Shown: positions 25,707 to 33,751 of the stretch, piece after piece
Numbering within the stretch: the stretch's first letter is position 1
Layout of the letters: each line of letters starts with the position of its first letter
Assembly: GCF_030527935.1 (NCBI RefSeq)
Contig: NZ_JAUMZV010000013.1
Span: 1-59,093, forward strand
Direction of reading: 5' to 3'
Source of the DNA: Kingella sp. (in: b-proteobacteria)
Lineage (GTDB): Bacteria > Pseudomonadota > Gammaproteobacteria > Burkholderiales > Neisseriaceae
DNA: 59,093 nt
Notes under the pieces: model-generated
What the model was told of the DNA's origin: nothing
What the model saw: the letters and a program-made list of their open reading frames with translations, nothing else
Database searches by the model: none
Made by a program: the position numbers and the translations under genes

Positions 25707-26786
25707 ATGCCCCCACATCTCCCACGCGGTGCCATCATGGCAGACATCGCCGCCCACACGCTCAGCGAAGACGACCGCCAACGCCTGCTAGACCCCGCCA
25801 TCGGCGGCATCATCCTATTTCGCCGCAATTACCAAAACCCCAGCCAGCTCGCCGAGCTGTGCCACCAAATCAAAGCCCTGCGCCAGCCCGAACTCATCAT
25901 CGCCGTGGACCACGAAGGCGGGCGCGTGCAACGCTTTATCGACGGCTTCACCCGCCTGCCCGCCATGCGCACGCTGGGCGAACTGTGGGACAGCCAAAGC
26001 CCCGCCGCCGCCCAATCCGCCGCCGAACAAATCGGCTGGGTGCTCGCCACCGAACTCGTCGCCTGCGGCATAGATTTATCGTTCACCCCCGTGCTGGATT
26101 TAGACTGGCAACGCTGCCCCGTTATCGGCAACCGCAGCCTGCATCGGCAGCCTGAAATCGTCATCGCCTTAGCCCTAGCCCTGCAACGCGGGCTCAACCG
26201 CGGCGGTATGAAAACCTGCGGCAAGCATTTTCCCGGGCACGGCTTCGTATCAGGCGACAGCCATCTCACGCTCCCGCGCGACAGCCGCACATGGGCAGAA
26301 CTGCAAACCGACCTAGCCCCCTTTGCCGCCCTTGCCGCGCAAGGCATGGCGGCCATCATGCCCGCCCACGTTGTCTATCAAAATATTGACGACCAGCCCG
26401 CAGGCTTCTCTGCCCATTGGCTCAAAACCGTGCTGCGTGCGCAACTGCGCTTCAACGGTGTCATCTTCTCGGACGACATGACCATGGAAGGCGCAGTCAG
26501 CGCAGGCAGCATCAGCCAACGCTGCCAACTTGCCTTTGCCGCAGGCTGCGACATTGCCCTTGTGTGCAACCGCCCCGATTGGGTGGACGAACTGCGCCAC
26601 GGTTTCAGGCAGCCTGAAAACCCCCACCTTGCCGCGCGCTGGAAAAACATGGCCGCCAGCCAAACCCCAGAGCAAGCCCAAGCGACCCTGCGCACCGCCG
26701 AATTTCAGGCTGCCCAACAGCTCACCGCCCAGCTTGCCACGCCCAAAGACACCGCCAGCGGCGTGCAAGTGGGCGAAGCGATTTAA
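25707..26786 (+). CDS. nagZ: Beta-N-acetylhexosaminidase NagZ
   Basis: Cytosolic family-3 glycoside hydrolase that removes N-acetylglucosamine from anhydromuropeptides in peptidoglycan recycling. The 359-residue protein has the family motif KHFPGHGFVSGDSHL at about 173-187, containing the catalytic histidine, and the aspartate nucleophile in FSDDMTMEGA near 255. DHEGGRVQRF at about 67 is also typical. The start MPPHLPRGAIMADIA matches the family, though the ribosome binding site is poor. Two uptake sequences in the gene give GFRQPEN and EFQAAQQ. Confidence 0.93.
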   Translation: MPPHLPRGAIMADIAAHTLSEDDRQRLLDPAIGGIILFRRNYQNPSQLAELCHQIKALRQPELIIAVDHEGGRVQRFIDGFTRLPAMRTLGELWDSQSPAAAQSAAEQIGWVLATELVACGIDLSFTPVLDLDWQRCPVIGNRSLHRQPEIVIALALALQRGLNRGGMKTCGKHFPGHGFVSGDSHLTLPRDSRTWAELQTDLAPFAALAAQGMAAIMPAHVVYQNIDDQPAGFSAHWLKTVLRAQLRFNGVIFSDDMTMEGAVSAGSISQRCQLAFAAGCDIALVCNRPDWVDELRHGFRQPENPHLAARWKNMAASQTPEQAQATLRTAEFQAAQQLTAQLATPKDTASGVQVGEAI

Positions 26787-27002
26787 CCGCGCCCCAAGTT
26801 TCAGGCTGCCTAATGATTGCGAACGACGGCATAAGGGACAAATGGCACAAATTAAAAATCCAGCAAACACAAAAGCGCATCACGGTTTAATACGTTTTCA
26901 GGCTGCCTTTATTATTCCGCCAGAACGTGGCGTCTTGCCGCCACACCCACGCCCCGCAGCCCCAACATCGCCCCTAACCCCAACCACTCCAAGGACAACA
27001 CC

Positions 27003-27542
27003 ATGAACCTTACCGAAACCCCCATCAGCAGCACCCCCATAGACCACAGCAGCTTTCTCAAAATCAACCGCGACCAAATCCAACTGCCCAACGGCAACGT
27101 ACACACCCGCATCGTCGTGCGCCACCCAGGGGCAGCCTGCGTGCTCGCCACCACGCCCGACAACCAAGTCGTGCTGGTGCGCCAATGGCGATACGCCACC
27201 AACCAAGCCACGCTAGAAATCCCCGCAGGCAAGCTGGACGATGGCGAAGACCCCGCCGTGTGCGCCCTGCGCGAACTGGGCGAAGAAACCCCCTACACCG
27301 CCGAGCGCGTAGAAAAAATCCTAGACTTTTTCAGCGCACCAGGCTTCTGCGACGAAGTGCTGCACCTTTACCGCGCCCGCAACATCACCCCCACCAGCAG
27401 CCTGCAACCCGATGAAGACGAACTGGTAGAAACCGAGCTTTATACCCGCGAGCAAATCCGCATCCTGCTCGCCAACGGCGCATTTAAAGACGGCAAAACC
27501 CTGATTGCCTTGCAATATTGGCTGTTAAACGAAGCAGAATAA
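27003..27542 (+). CDS. nudF: ADP-ribose pyrophosphatase-type Nudix hydrolase
   Basis: A 179-residue Nudix hydrolase of the ADP-ribose type, which splits ADP-ribose into AMP and ribose 5-phosphate. The Nudix box starts at about 76 (GKLDDGEDPAVCALRELGEE). The usual EETGY reads EETPY here, and the ADP-ribose-type region FFSAPGFCDE follows. The start has AAGGACAACACC before it. It lies two repeat-filled gaps upstream of a macro-domain gene that probably acts on ADP-ribose derivatives as well. From the peptide NVHTRIVVRHPGA onward the N-terminal strand pattern fits the family. Confidence 0.85.
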   Translation: MNLTETPISSTPIDHSSFLKINRDQIQLPNGNVHTRIVVRHPGAACVLATTPDNQVVLVRQWRYATNQATLEIPAGKLDDGEDPAVCALRELGEETPYTAERVEKILDFFSAPGFCDEVLHLYRARNITPTSSLQPDEDELVETELYTREQIRILLANGAFKDGKTLIALQYWLLNEAE

Positions 27543-27877
27543 ATCGCCTGTCGTGCCGTGTATTCATCACAATAGGCAGCCTGAAACCTTTGCAAAACCC
27601 TAACAGCAGCCTGAAAAACAAGAAATGCCGTCATTCCCGCGTAGGCAGGAGTGACGGAGAATTTACTATTTCTTGTGGCGTTTTAGGTTTTGCAAAGGTT
27701 TCAGCCTGAAAACGAGATAACCGATTTCAGGCTGCCTAAATGAAGCAACAAACAACTCATCGCCAAAGCACATCAAATAACATTGCGCAGGCTCAACCAC
27801 CACCGCATCCCATCCCAAAGCAGCCTGAAACCACACTCGTACCCTTTTCAGGCTGCCCTACCCAAGGAGCAACCCCC
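27543..27877. other. Intergenic repeats: degenerate dRS3 and uptake sequences
   Basis: Holds a degraded dRS3 copy at 27,633-27,652 flanked by CCTTTGCAAAACCC and its inverse GGTTTTGCAAAGG, and about five full or partial uptake sequences. An open frame from 27,740 runs into the macro-domain gene but lacks a binding site; I treat it as upstream DNA. Confidence 0.6.
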
Positions 27878-28330
27878 ATGCAAACCCGTTCGGGCGACCT
27901 AATCGCGCTTGCCATCGCAGGCGAATTTGATGTCATCATCCACGGCTGCAACTGCCAGCACACCATGGGCGCAGGCATCGCCAAGCAAATCAAAGCCCGC
28001 TTCCCCGCCGCATTCGCCGCCGACTGCGCCACGCCCAAAGGCGCGAGCAAACTCGGGCAAATCAGCACCGCGCAAGTGGATTGCAACGGACACCCGCTGG
28101 TGATTGTAAACGCCTACACGCAAAACCACTGGCGCGGCAAAGGCGTGCTGGCCGGCTATGCCGCTATCCGAGCCGCCATGCAGCAAGTGAAAGCACAATT
28201 TGCAGGCAAGCGCATCGGCTACCCCAAAATCGGCGCAGGCTTGGCAGGCGGCGACTGGGCAACCATCGCCCAAATCATCGACGAAGAATTAGCAGGCGAA
28301 CAGCACACGCTGGTGTTATACCAAGCCTAA
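27878..28330 (+). CDS. Macro-domain protein, likely ADP-ribosyl hydrolase
   Basis: A 150-residue stand-alone macro domain. Characteristic features are the ADP-ribose contact GCNCQHTMGAGIAKQIK at about 27-43, VNAYTQ at about 80, and the glycine-rich PKIGAGLAGGDW at about 117-128. It looks closest to the ALC1/TARG1 or Poa1p type, which removes ADP-ribose from glutamate or phosphate groups. The start follows CCAAGGAGCAACCCCC, one of the best binding sites in the window. It is flanked by an ADP-ribose Nudix hydrolase and glyoxalase II, which suggests metabolite repair. Confidence 0.88.
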   Translation: MQTRSGDLIALAIAGEFDVIIHGCNCQHTMGAGIAKQIKARFPAAFAADCATPKGASKLGQISTAQVDCNGHPLVIVNAYTQNHWRGKGVLAGYAAIRAAMQQVKAQFAGKRIGYPKIGAGLAGGDWATIAQIIDEELAGEQHTLVLYQA

Positions 28331-28369
28331 TCGCCCACACCCCACCATTTCCATCCGCCCCAGCCCGCC

Positions 28370-29116
28370 ATGCCAACCATCACCCCCATTCCCGCCCTTA
28401 CCGACAACTACATCTGGCTTATCCAGCACAACAACCAAGCCATCTGCATAGACCCCAGCGAAGCCGCCCCCGTGCTGGATTATCTCCACGCCCGCGGCTT
28501 AACCCTAGCCCAAATCTGGATAACCCACGCCCACACCGACCACACCGCAGGCATCGCCGCGCTCACACAACGGTTTTCAGGCTGCCCTGTTTACGGCGCA
28601 GAAGACATCCCGCAAGCCACCCGCATCGTGCGCGATGGCGACCGCATTGCATGGCAAAACCACCGCGCTACCGTGTGGCACACCGCAGGGCACACCGCCC
28701 GCCACCGCTGCTATCTGCTCAACCAGCAACACCTGTTCACAGGCGACACCCTATTTTCTGCAGGCTGCGGGCGCGTATTCCCCAACAGCCGCCTGCAATG
28801 GCTCTACCACAGCCTGCAACGCATTTTCAGGCTGCCCGATGCCACCCAGCTCTACCCCGCCCACGAATACACCGCCGCCAACCTGCATTTCGCCGCCCAT
28901 ATTGAACCCAACAATCCCCACATCGCCGCCGCGCAACAACGCGCCGACAGCATCCCCACGCTGCCCGTAACCCTAGCCCACGAAAAACAAATCAACCCCT
29001 TTTTGCGCGTCCACCTGCCCGCCGTGCAACAGCGCATCCGCGAGCTAACTGGGCGCAGCTATGCCAACGAAGAAGCCTATTTTGTTGCCCTGCGCGAGTT
29101 GAAAAATCGGTTTTAA
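28370..29116 (+). CDS. gloB: Hydroxyacylglutathione hydrolase (glyoxalase II)
   Basis: Hydrolyses S-lactoylglutathione in methylglyoxal detoxification. The 248-residue metallo-beta-lactamase-fold protein has the two-metal motif THAHTDHTAG at about 52-61, HTAGHTARH near 105, GDTLFSAGCGRVF at about 126-138 and HEYTAANL near 164. It starts 39 bases after the macro-domain gene, probably in the same transcript. Uptake sequences inside the gene give RFSGCPVYG and IFRLPDA. Confidence 0.93.
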   Translation: MPTITPIPALTDNYIWLIQHNNQAICIDPSEAAPVLDYLHARGLTLAQIWITHAHTDHTAGIAALTQRFSGCPVYGAEDIPQATRIVRDGDRIAWQNHRATVWHTAGHTARHRCYLLNQQHLFTGDTLFSAGCGRVFPNSRLQWLYHSLQRIFRLPDATQLYPAHEYTAANLHFAAHIEPNNPHIAAAQQRADSIPTLPVTLAHEKQINPFLRVHLPAVQQRIRELTGRSYANEEAYFVALRELKNRF

Positions 29117-29317
29117 CGCCTATGCCACAAAGGCAGCCTGAAAACATGGCAAAGCTACTGTTGTAGGTCTCACAAAGGTTTCAGCCAGAAACCCATACGC
29201 AACTCATAGCGCAGCAACGGTTTGCCCCATCGCCAACCCATTCAAACCCACCTTCACTTTCAGGCGGAAACCTTTGCAAAACCCCTAACAGCAGCCTGAA
29301 ACACAAAAAATGCCGTC

Positions 29318-29414
29318 ATTCCCGCGCAGGCGGGAATCTTGTTTGATATTCAAAAATCTAAGCAAAAACAAATCATTATGTAAATTTAACCAAGATTCCC
29401 GCCTACGCGGGAAT
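29318..29414. repeat. dRS3-flanked mosaic repeat (NIME type)
   Basis: Two 20-bp dRS3 copies (29,318-29,337 and 29,395-29,414) in inverted orientation around 57 bp. Outside them lie inverted CAGCAGCCTGAAACACAAG / CTTGTTGTGTTTTGG stretches. Comparable units occur at 31,994, 40,435, 47,378, 48,540 and 53,984. Confidence 0.75.
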
Positions 29415-29628
29415 GATGGAGCGTTTACTATTTCTTGTTGTGTTTTGGATTTTGCAAAGGTTTCAGGCTGCCCCAACAGCCCACCCACCGCATAACGTTT
29501 TCCACCAAAAAGCCCCCCATTTCCCCCAAATTGCTCCGCAATATCCCACCATCCAAGAACAAAACGCCAAAATTTCCCGCCAGCACGCGCATCATCGCTG
29601 CGCCAGCCTAAACCATTCTTCGCAAATT

Positions 29629-29657
29629 TTGACAATTTTTAACAAATGCCCTATTAT
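29629..29657 (+). promoter_or_regulatory. Sigma-70 promoter of gltS
   Basis: A perfect -35 box TTGACA, a 17-base spacer and TATTAT as -10 box. The gltS start codon is about 80 bases downstream, and an uptake sequence lies in the leader. Confidence 0.75.
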
Positions 29658-29736
29658 GCTCCAATCCATTTGCGTTTCAGGCTGCCTTATCGCCGCCAAC
29701 ACGCAGTCCACCAACCACATAATAATAGGGAGCACT

Positions 29737-30966
29737 ATGAAACCCATTGAACTCAACGCCTATTACACCCTTATCGCCGCCACCATCGTGCTGCTGCTCG
29801 GGCGCGTGATTGTGAAAAAAGTTAAGTTTTTCCGAGATTTTAACATCCCCGACCCCGTAGTCGGCGGGCTGCTGGTTGCCGCCATTTTCACCACCCTGTA
29901 TTACAGCACAGGCATCACGTTTACTTTTGAAAGCTCGCTGCAATCCACCTTTATGCTGGTGTTTTTCTCGTCCATCGGCTTGTCTGCCGACTTCTCGCGC
30001 CTGAAACAAGGCGGCTTCCCTTTGGTTGCCTTTTTGATTATCGTCAGCATCTTTATTTTGGTGCAAAACTTCGTGGGCATCGGCTTGGCAACCGCGCTGG
30101 GGCAAAACCCGCTAATCGGCTTGATTACAGGCTCTATCACGCTCACAGGCGGGCACGGCACAGGCGCAGCCTATGGCGATACCCTAGCCACTAAATACGG
30201 CATCCAAGGCGCGGTGGAAATGGCAATGGTTTCCGCCACATACGGCTTGGTATCAGGCGGCTTGATTGGCGGCCCCGTTGCCCGCCGCTTGGTCAATAAA
30301 ATGGGGCGCAAACCCCTAGCCGAAACCAGCGATGACAACGACAACAGCGACAGCTACGACGACAAAACCTTTGAGCAAGCCCATCGCCGCCGCTTGATTA
30401 CCGCCGAATCTGCCATTGAAACCATGGCATTGTTCGCCGCCTGCTTGGCATTCTCATCGTTTATGGTGGGCTACATGAAAGAAATCGCCCCCAATTTCAA
30501 ACTGCCGCAGTTCGTTTGGGCACTCGGCTTTGGCGTGCTGCTGCGCAACGCGCTCACAGGCATTTTCCGCTTCAATATGTTTGACCGCGCCATTGATGTG
30601 TTCGGCAACGCCGCGTTAAGCCTATTCCTTGCTATGGCATTGATGAGCATGAAACTGTGGCAACTGGCTGGCATGGCAGGGCCGATGATGATTATCTTGC
30701 TGGTGCAAACCGTGGTCATGATTTTCTACGCCTACTTCATCACCTTCCGCTTTATGGGCAAAGACTACGATGCCGCCATTCTCGCCGCAGGGCATTGCGG
30801 CTTCGGGCTGGGCGCAACCCCCACCGCCGTTGCCAATATGCAATCGGTAACAGGCACATTTGGACCATCGCACAAAGCGTTTTTGATTGTGCCGCTGGTG
30901 GGCGCGTTCTTCATTGACTTGATTAACGCCGCCATCCTAGACCGCATGATGGCGTTCTTTGGCTAA
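29737..30966 (+). CDS. gltS: Sodium/glutamate symporter GltS
   Basis: Inner-membrane carrier that imports glutamate with sodium. The 409-residue protein has about ten hydrophobic segments in two halves separated by a charged loop at about 195-220 (SDDNDNSDSYDD). It contains the family's repeated glycine-rich loops, GGHGTGAAYGD at about 137-147 and GHCGFGLGATPTAVAN near 350. The start has GGGAG eight bases upstream. The gene contains no uptake sequence. Confidence 0.93.
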   Translation: MKPIELNAYYTLIAATIVLLLGRVIVKKVKFFRDFNIPDPVVGGLLVAAIFTTLYYSTGITFTFESSLQSTFMLVFFSSIGLSADFSRLKQGGFPLVAFLIIVSIFILVQNFVGIGLATALGQNPLIGLITGSITLTGGHGTGAAYGDTLATKYGIQGAVEMAMVSATYGLVSGGLIGGPVARRLVNKMGRKPLAETSDDNDNSDSYDDKTFEQAHRRRLITAESAIETMALFAACLAFSSFMVGYMKEIAPNFKLPQFVWALGFGVLLRNALTGIFRFNMFDRAIDVFGNAALSLFLAMALMSMKLWQLAGMAGPMMIILLVQTVVMIFYAYFITFRFMGKDYDAAILAAGHCGFGLGATPTAVANMQSVTGTFGPSHKAFLIVPLVGAFFIDLINAAILDRMMAFFG

Positions 30967-30996
30967 CGGCTTATCGTTTTAGCTTGGTTTATTTTG

Positions 30997-31037
30997 TTTC
31001 AGGCTGCCTTAATCGTTTTGGATAAGGCAGCCTGAAA
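30997..31037 (+). terminator. Inverted uptake-sequence pair after gltS
   Basis: TTTCAGGCTGCCTTA pairs with TAAGGCAGCCTGAAA around a short loop, 31 bases after the gltS stop. It is partly inside the first 242-bp repeat unit. Confidence 0.65.
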
Positions 31038-31499
31038 AACAATTAACGCATGGAGCGGCGACGGCTCATCGCCACATAACACATTGAATTGGGCTGTACC
31101 GATTGGATTGGCGAGAACTGGCATTCCATCGGCAACCATAAGCGTTTAACCAAATTTCAGGCTGCCTAATCATCCAAAGGCAGCCTGAAAATATAAGTGG
31201 AATATTGATGATGCTCACGCCAAACGCTTTGCACTTCATTGTAGGCTGCCTTAATCGTTTTGGATAAGGCAGCCTGAAAAACAATTAACGCATGGAGCGG
31301 CGACGGCTCATCGCCACATAACACATTGAATTGGGCTGTACCGATTGGATTGGCGAGAACTGGCATTCCATCGGCAACCATAAGCGTTTAACCAAATTTC
31401 AGGCTGCCTAATCATCCAAAGGCAGCCTGAAAATATAAGTGGAATATTGATGATGCTCACGCCAAACGCTTTGCACTTCATTGTAGGCTGCCTTAATCG
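31001..31499. repeat. Perfect 242-bp tandem duplication
   Basis: Unit 1 is 31,001-31,242 and unit 2 is 31,243-31,484; they appear identical base for base. A third start (AGGCTGCCTTAATCG) follows at 31,485. Each unit contains inverted uptake-sequence pairs and a half copy of the ATGGAGCGGCGACGG palindrome. It fills most of the gap 30,967-31,533. Short frames repeated in both units are not genes. Confidence 0.9.
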
Positions 31500-31533
31500 C
31501 AAAAAATAAGGCAGCCTGAAAACACACCCCCGC

Positions 31534-31908
31534 CTATTTCCGCAGTAACCGCCATTGATTATCCCCCTGATAAATCAACCGAACTGCCCCATCCTTGGAC
31601 ACAAATCCCCCTTTTGCCACATCCAACAACACCGACTGCGGCAACTTCGCCCAAAATAACTCCGCCGTTTGGCGGTCGTCCGACAGCAGCGCATACGCTG
31701 CCAGCGCAGCATTGTCGGGGTCGGGCAAACGAATATCCGCCACGTCAAACACGCGCACACAACGCTGGCGCAGCTGCGAAAACGTCTCCCCCGCGCTGGC
31801 GCGACAACCGTGCGCATCCGCATCATTGCCCACCCGCGGTGCAGGCGACTGGCAGGCAGACAGCGCAGCGGCGAGCAGGGCGGCGGTGCTGATTTTTGTA
31901 AACATCAT
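31534..31908 (-). CDS. Hypothetical lipoprotein
   Basis: A 124-residue protein with a clear lipoprotein signal: MMFTKISTAALLAAALSAC, lipobox LSAC with Cys 19. The mature part contains three cysteines including the lipidated one (HGCRAS, RQRCVRV) and a C-terminal region with KDGAVRLIYQGDNQWRLL. I do not recognise the family. Either of the first two methionines could be the start. The gene is between the tandem duplication and a mosaic repeat, with no obvious operon partner. Confidence 0.7.
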   Translation of the reverse strand: MMFTKISTAALLAAALSACQSPAPRVGNDADAHGCRASAGETFSQLRQRCVRVFDVADIRLPDPDNAALAAYALLSDDRQTAELFWAKLPQSVLLDVAKGGFVSKDGAVRLIYQGDNQWRLLRK

Positions 31909-31993
31909 CCATCCTTTTTTTGTTCATTTTCGCGGTAAGGCAGCCTGAAACCTTTGCCCCCCAACAACAGCTTGAAATACAAAAAATGCCGTC

Positions 31994-32090
31994 ATTCCCG
32001 CGCAGGCGGGAATCTTGTTTGACAGTCAGAAATAATTGCAAAAACAAACCGTTGTTTAAGTTTAGCCAAGATTCCCGCCTGCGCGGGAAT
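31994..32090. repeat. dRS3-flanked mosaic repeat
   Basis: dRS3 copies at 31,994-32,013 and 32,071-32,090 around 57 bp, with outer AACCTTTGC / GCAAAGGTTT inverted stretches. It fills the gap 31,909-32,199. Confidence 0.75.
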
Positions 32091-32199
32091 GACGGGGAAT
32101 TGACTATTCCTTGCTGTGTTTTGGGTTTTGCAAAGGTTTCAGCCTGAAAAGCGAAAACGACTGCGTTTCCATTTTTCAGGCTGCCTTAATGCGCGTGGC

Positions 32200-32628
32200 T
32201 TATTTCACGCCTTTATTCAGCAAATCTTGATAACCGCCGTGGTTGGTTACGTTGGTGTAGCCCATTTTTTTCAACTCTTGCAACGCGGCTTCGGCGCGGC
32301 GACCCGAGCGGCAATATAGGTTCACAGGGGCCGTTTTATCGGGGCTGATGCGGGCGATTTGGCTGGCGATTTGGTCGTGTGGCACGTTCACCGCGCCTTG
32401 CAAATGCCCTTCGTTAAACTCTTCGGGCGAGCGCACGTCAATCCACACGCCTTGGGCGCGGGCAGGCTGCGCGGCGGTTTGGGCTGCGGCTGCGCCTGTT
32501 GCGGCGGCTGCGGCTTTTTTCATGGGCGTAGCCTTTTTGGCGTGGGCAGCCTTTTTGGGCGCGGCTTGGCTGGCAAGGGGCGCGGCGATGGCGGCGGCGA
32601 TTAGGGCGAGATGGAGTAGTTTTTTCAT
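32200..32628 (-). CDS. Periplasmic rhodanese-like protein
   Basis: A 142-residue exported protein with a signal peptide (MKKLLHLALIAAAIAAPLASQA, cleavage about residue 22), a lysine/alanine-rich linker of about 40 residues and a rhodanese domain at about 62-140. The active-site cysteine is in NLYCRSGRRAE near 105. The arrangement resembles PspE-type periplasmic sulfurtransferases, but the low-complexity linker is unusual. The start has GAAAGGCAC before it. It lies 165 bases downstream of fabG on the same strand, beyond an inverted uptake-sequence pair. Confidence 0.85.
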   Translation of the reverse strand: MKKLLHLALIAAAIAAPLASQAAPKKAAHAKKATPMKKAAAAATGAAAAQTAAQPARAQGVWIDVRSPEEFNEGHLQGAVNVPHDQIASQIARISPDKTAPVNLYCRSGRRAEAALQELKKMGYTNVTNHGGYQDLLNKGVK

Positions 32629-32691
32629 GGGAGTGCCTTTCGGTTGAAAAGTTGGATGATAAGTATAACCCGCGCAGCAGGGCGGGATGGA

Positions 32692-32729
32692 TTTTCAGGC
32701 TGCCTTTGGATAATTAGGCAGCCTGAAAA
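32692..32729 (-). terminator. Inverted uptake-sequence pair after fabG
   Basis: TTTTCAGGCTGCCT and AGGCAGCCTGAAAA flank a short loop, about 65 bases after the fabG stop codon on the leftward strand. Confidence 0.6.
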
Positions 32730-32793
32730 CGGTGTGCATTGTGGCAATGCGGGTAAACAATAACTGGTTGTTTTGTCTCAAATGATTGCAGGA

Positions 32794-33540
32794 TTAGGGC
32801 ATCAGCATCCCGCCGTTTACGTGCAGCGTTTGCCCCGTGATGTAACGCGCTTGGTCGGAAGCCAAGAACAGCACGGCATCGGCGATGTCTTGCGGCGTGC
32901 CAAAGCAGCCCAGCGCGGTTTGCGCGGCAAAGGATTGGCGCGTTTCTTCGGGCAGGGCGCGGGTCATGTCGGTGTCAATAAACCCTGGGGCAACGCAGTT
33001 TACCGTGATGCCACGGCTGCCCACTTCGCGCGCCAGCGATTTGCTGAACCCTTGCAGCGCGGCTTTGGCGGCGGCATAGTTGGTTTGCCCCGCGTTGCCC
33101 ATCGTGCCGACCACGGATGTGATGGTGACGATGCGCCCCGCGCGTTGCTTCATCATGCCGCGCAACACGGCTTTGGACGCGCGATAAACGGATTTCAGGT
33201 TCACGTTCATAATCTCGTCCCATTCTTCTTCTTTCATGCGCATCAATAGGTTATCGCGCGTGATGCCTGCGTTGTTTACCAAAATATCCAGCTTGCCAAA
33301 TTCTTGTTCTACGCTGGCAATCAGCTCTTCCACGCTGTTGGGCGCGGCGGCGTTGAGTGCGCGTCCTGTGCCATGCCACGGGGCAAGGCGTTGAGCAATG
33401 GCGGTTGCGCCGCTTTCGCTGGTGGCGGTGCCGATAACGGTTGCGCCTGCTTGGGCAAGCGTGTCGGCAATCGCCGCGCCAATGCCGCGTGATGCGCCTG
33501 TTACCAGCGCGATTTTTCCTGCAAGTGATTGAATGGTCAT
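32794..33540 (-). CDS. fabG: 3-oxoacyl-ACP reductase
   Basis: NADPH-dependent ketoreductase of type II fatty acid synthesis. The 248-residue short-chain dehydrogenase has the cofactor loop TGASRGIGAAIA at about 14-25, NNAGITRD near 88 and the catalytic Tyr and Lys in NYAAAKAA near 153. The start follows ATAAGGACTTCCC. In related genomes fabG often follows fabD closely; here they are separated by a five-gene glycosyltransferase cassette on the same strand. Confidence 0.95.
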   Translation of the reverse strand: MTIQSLAGKIALVTGASRGIGAAIADTLAQAGATVIGTATSESGATAIAQRLAPWHGTGRALNAAAPNSVEELIASVEQEFGKLDILVNNAGITRDNLLMRMKEEEWDEIMNVNLKSVYRASKAVLRGMMKQRAGRIVTITSVVGTMGNAGQTNYAAAKAALQGFSKSLAREVGSRGITVNCVAPGFIDTDMTRALPEETRQSFAAQTALGCFGTPQDIADAVLFLASDQARYITGQTLHVNGGMLMP

Positions 33541-33627
33541 GGGAAGTCCTTATGGTTGAGTGGGAAGGGATGGGCAGCCTGAAAACCATATTTACGAGAA
33601 TAGATTAGGTGTATTTTTATGGTTTTC

Positions 33628-33749
33628 AGCCTTGCGCTTTGCGCTGCGGCATACCCCTGAGCTTTGCATAAGTTCGCATAGCTAAATCATAGATTTAGAT
33701 GCTTACTTAATACCCAAATCAAAGATTTGGACAAAGGGGCAAGTCTGCC
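33628..33749. repeat. AGCCTTGC...GCAAG(G/T)CT palindromic repeat, copy 1
   Basis: Begins CAGCCTTGCGCTTTGCGC and ends AAAGGGGCAAGTCTGCC; in the centre ACCCAAATC-AA-AGATTTGG forms a hairpin. It is longer than the copies at 37,130 and 44,873 because of about 50 additional bases. It lies directly after the last gene of the glycosyltransferase cassette and may act as a terminator. Confidence 0.65.
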
Positions 33750-33751
33750 TA

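Larger units (their letters stand above)
29117..29736. other. Intergenic region before gltS: mosaic repeat, promoter and leader
   Basis: The first part contains CCTTTGCAAAACCCC and uptake sequences around a dRS3 pair (29,318-29,414). The second part holds the gltS promoter. Frames running through it (from 29,413) only extend gltS upstream and are not supported. Confidence 0.6.

Noticed and set aside
31066..31502. Two near-identical short frames in the tandem duplication
   Set aside because: They merely translate the repeat and its uptake sequences (FSGCL, RQPEI); no binding site or family.
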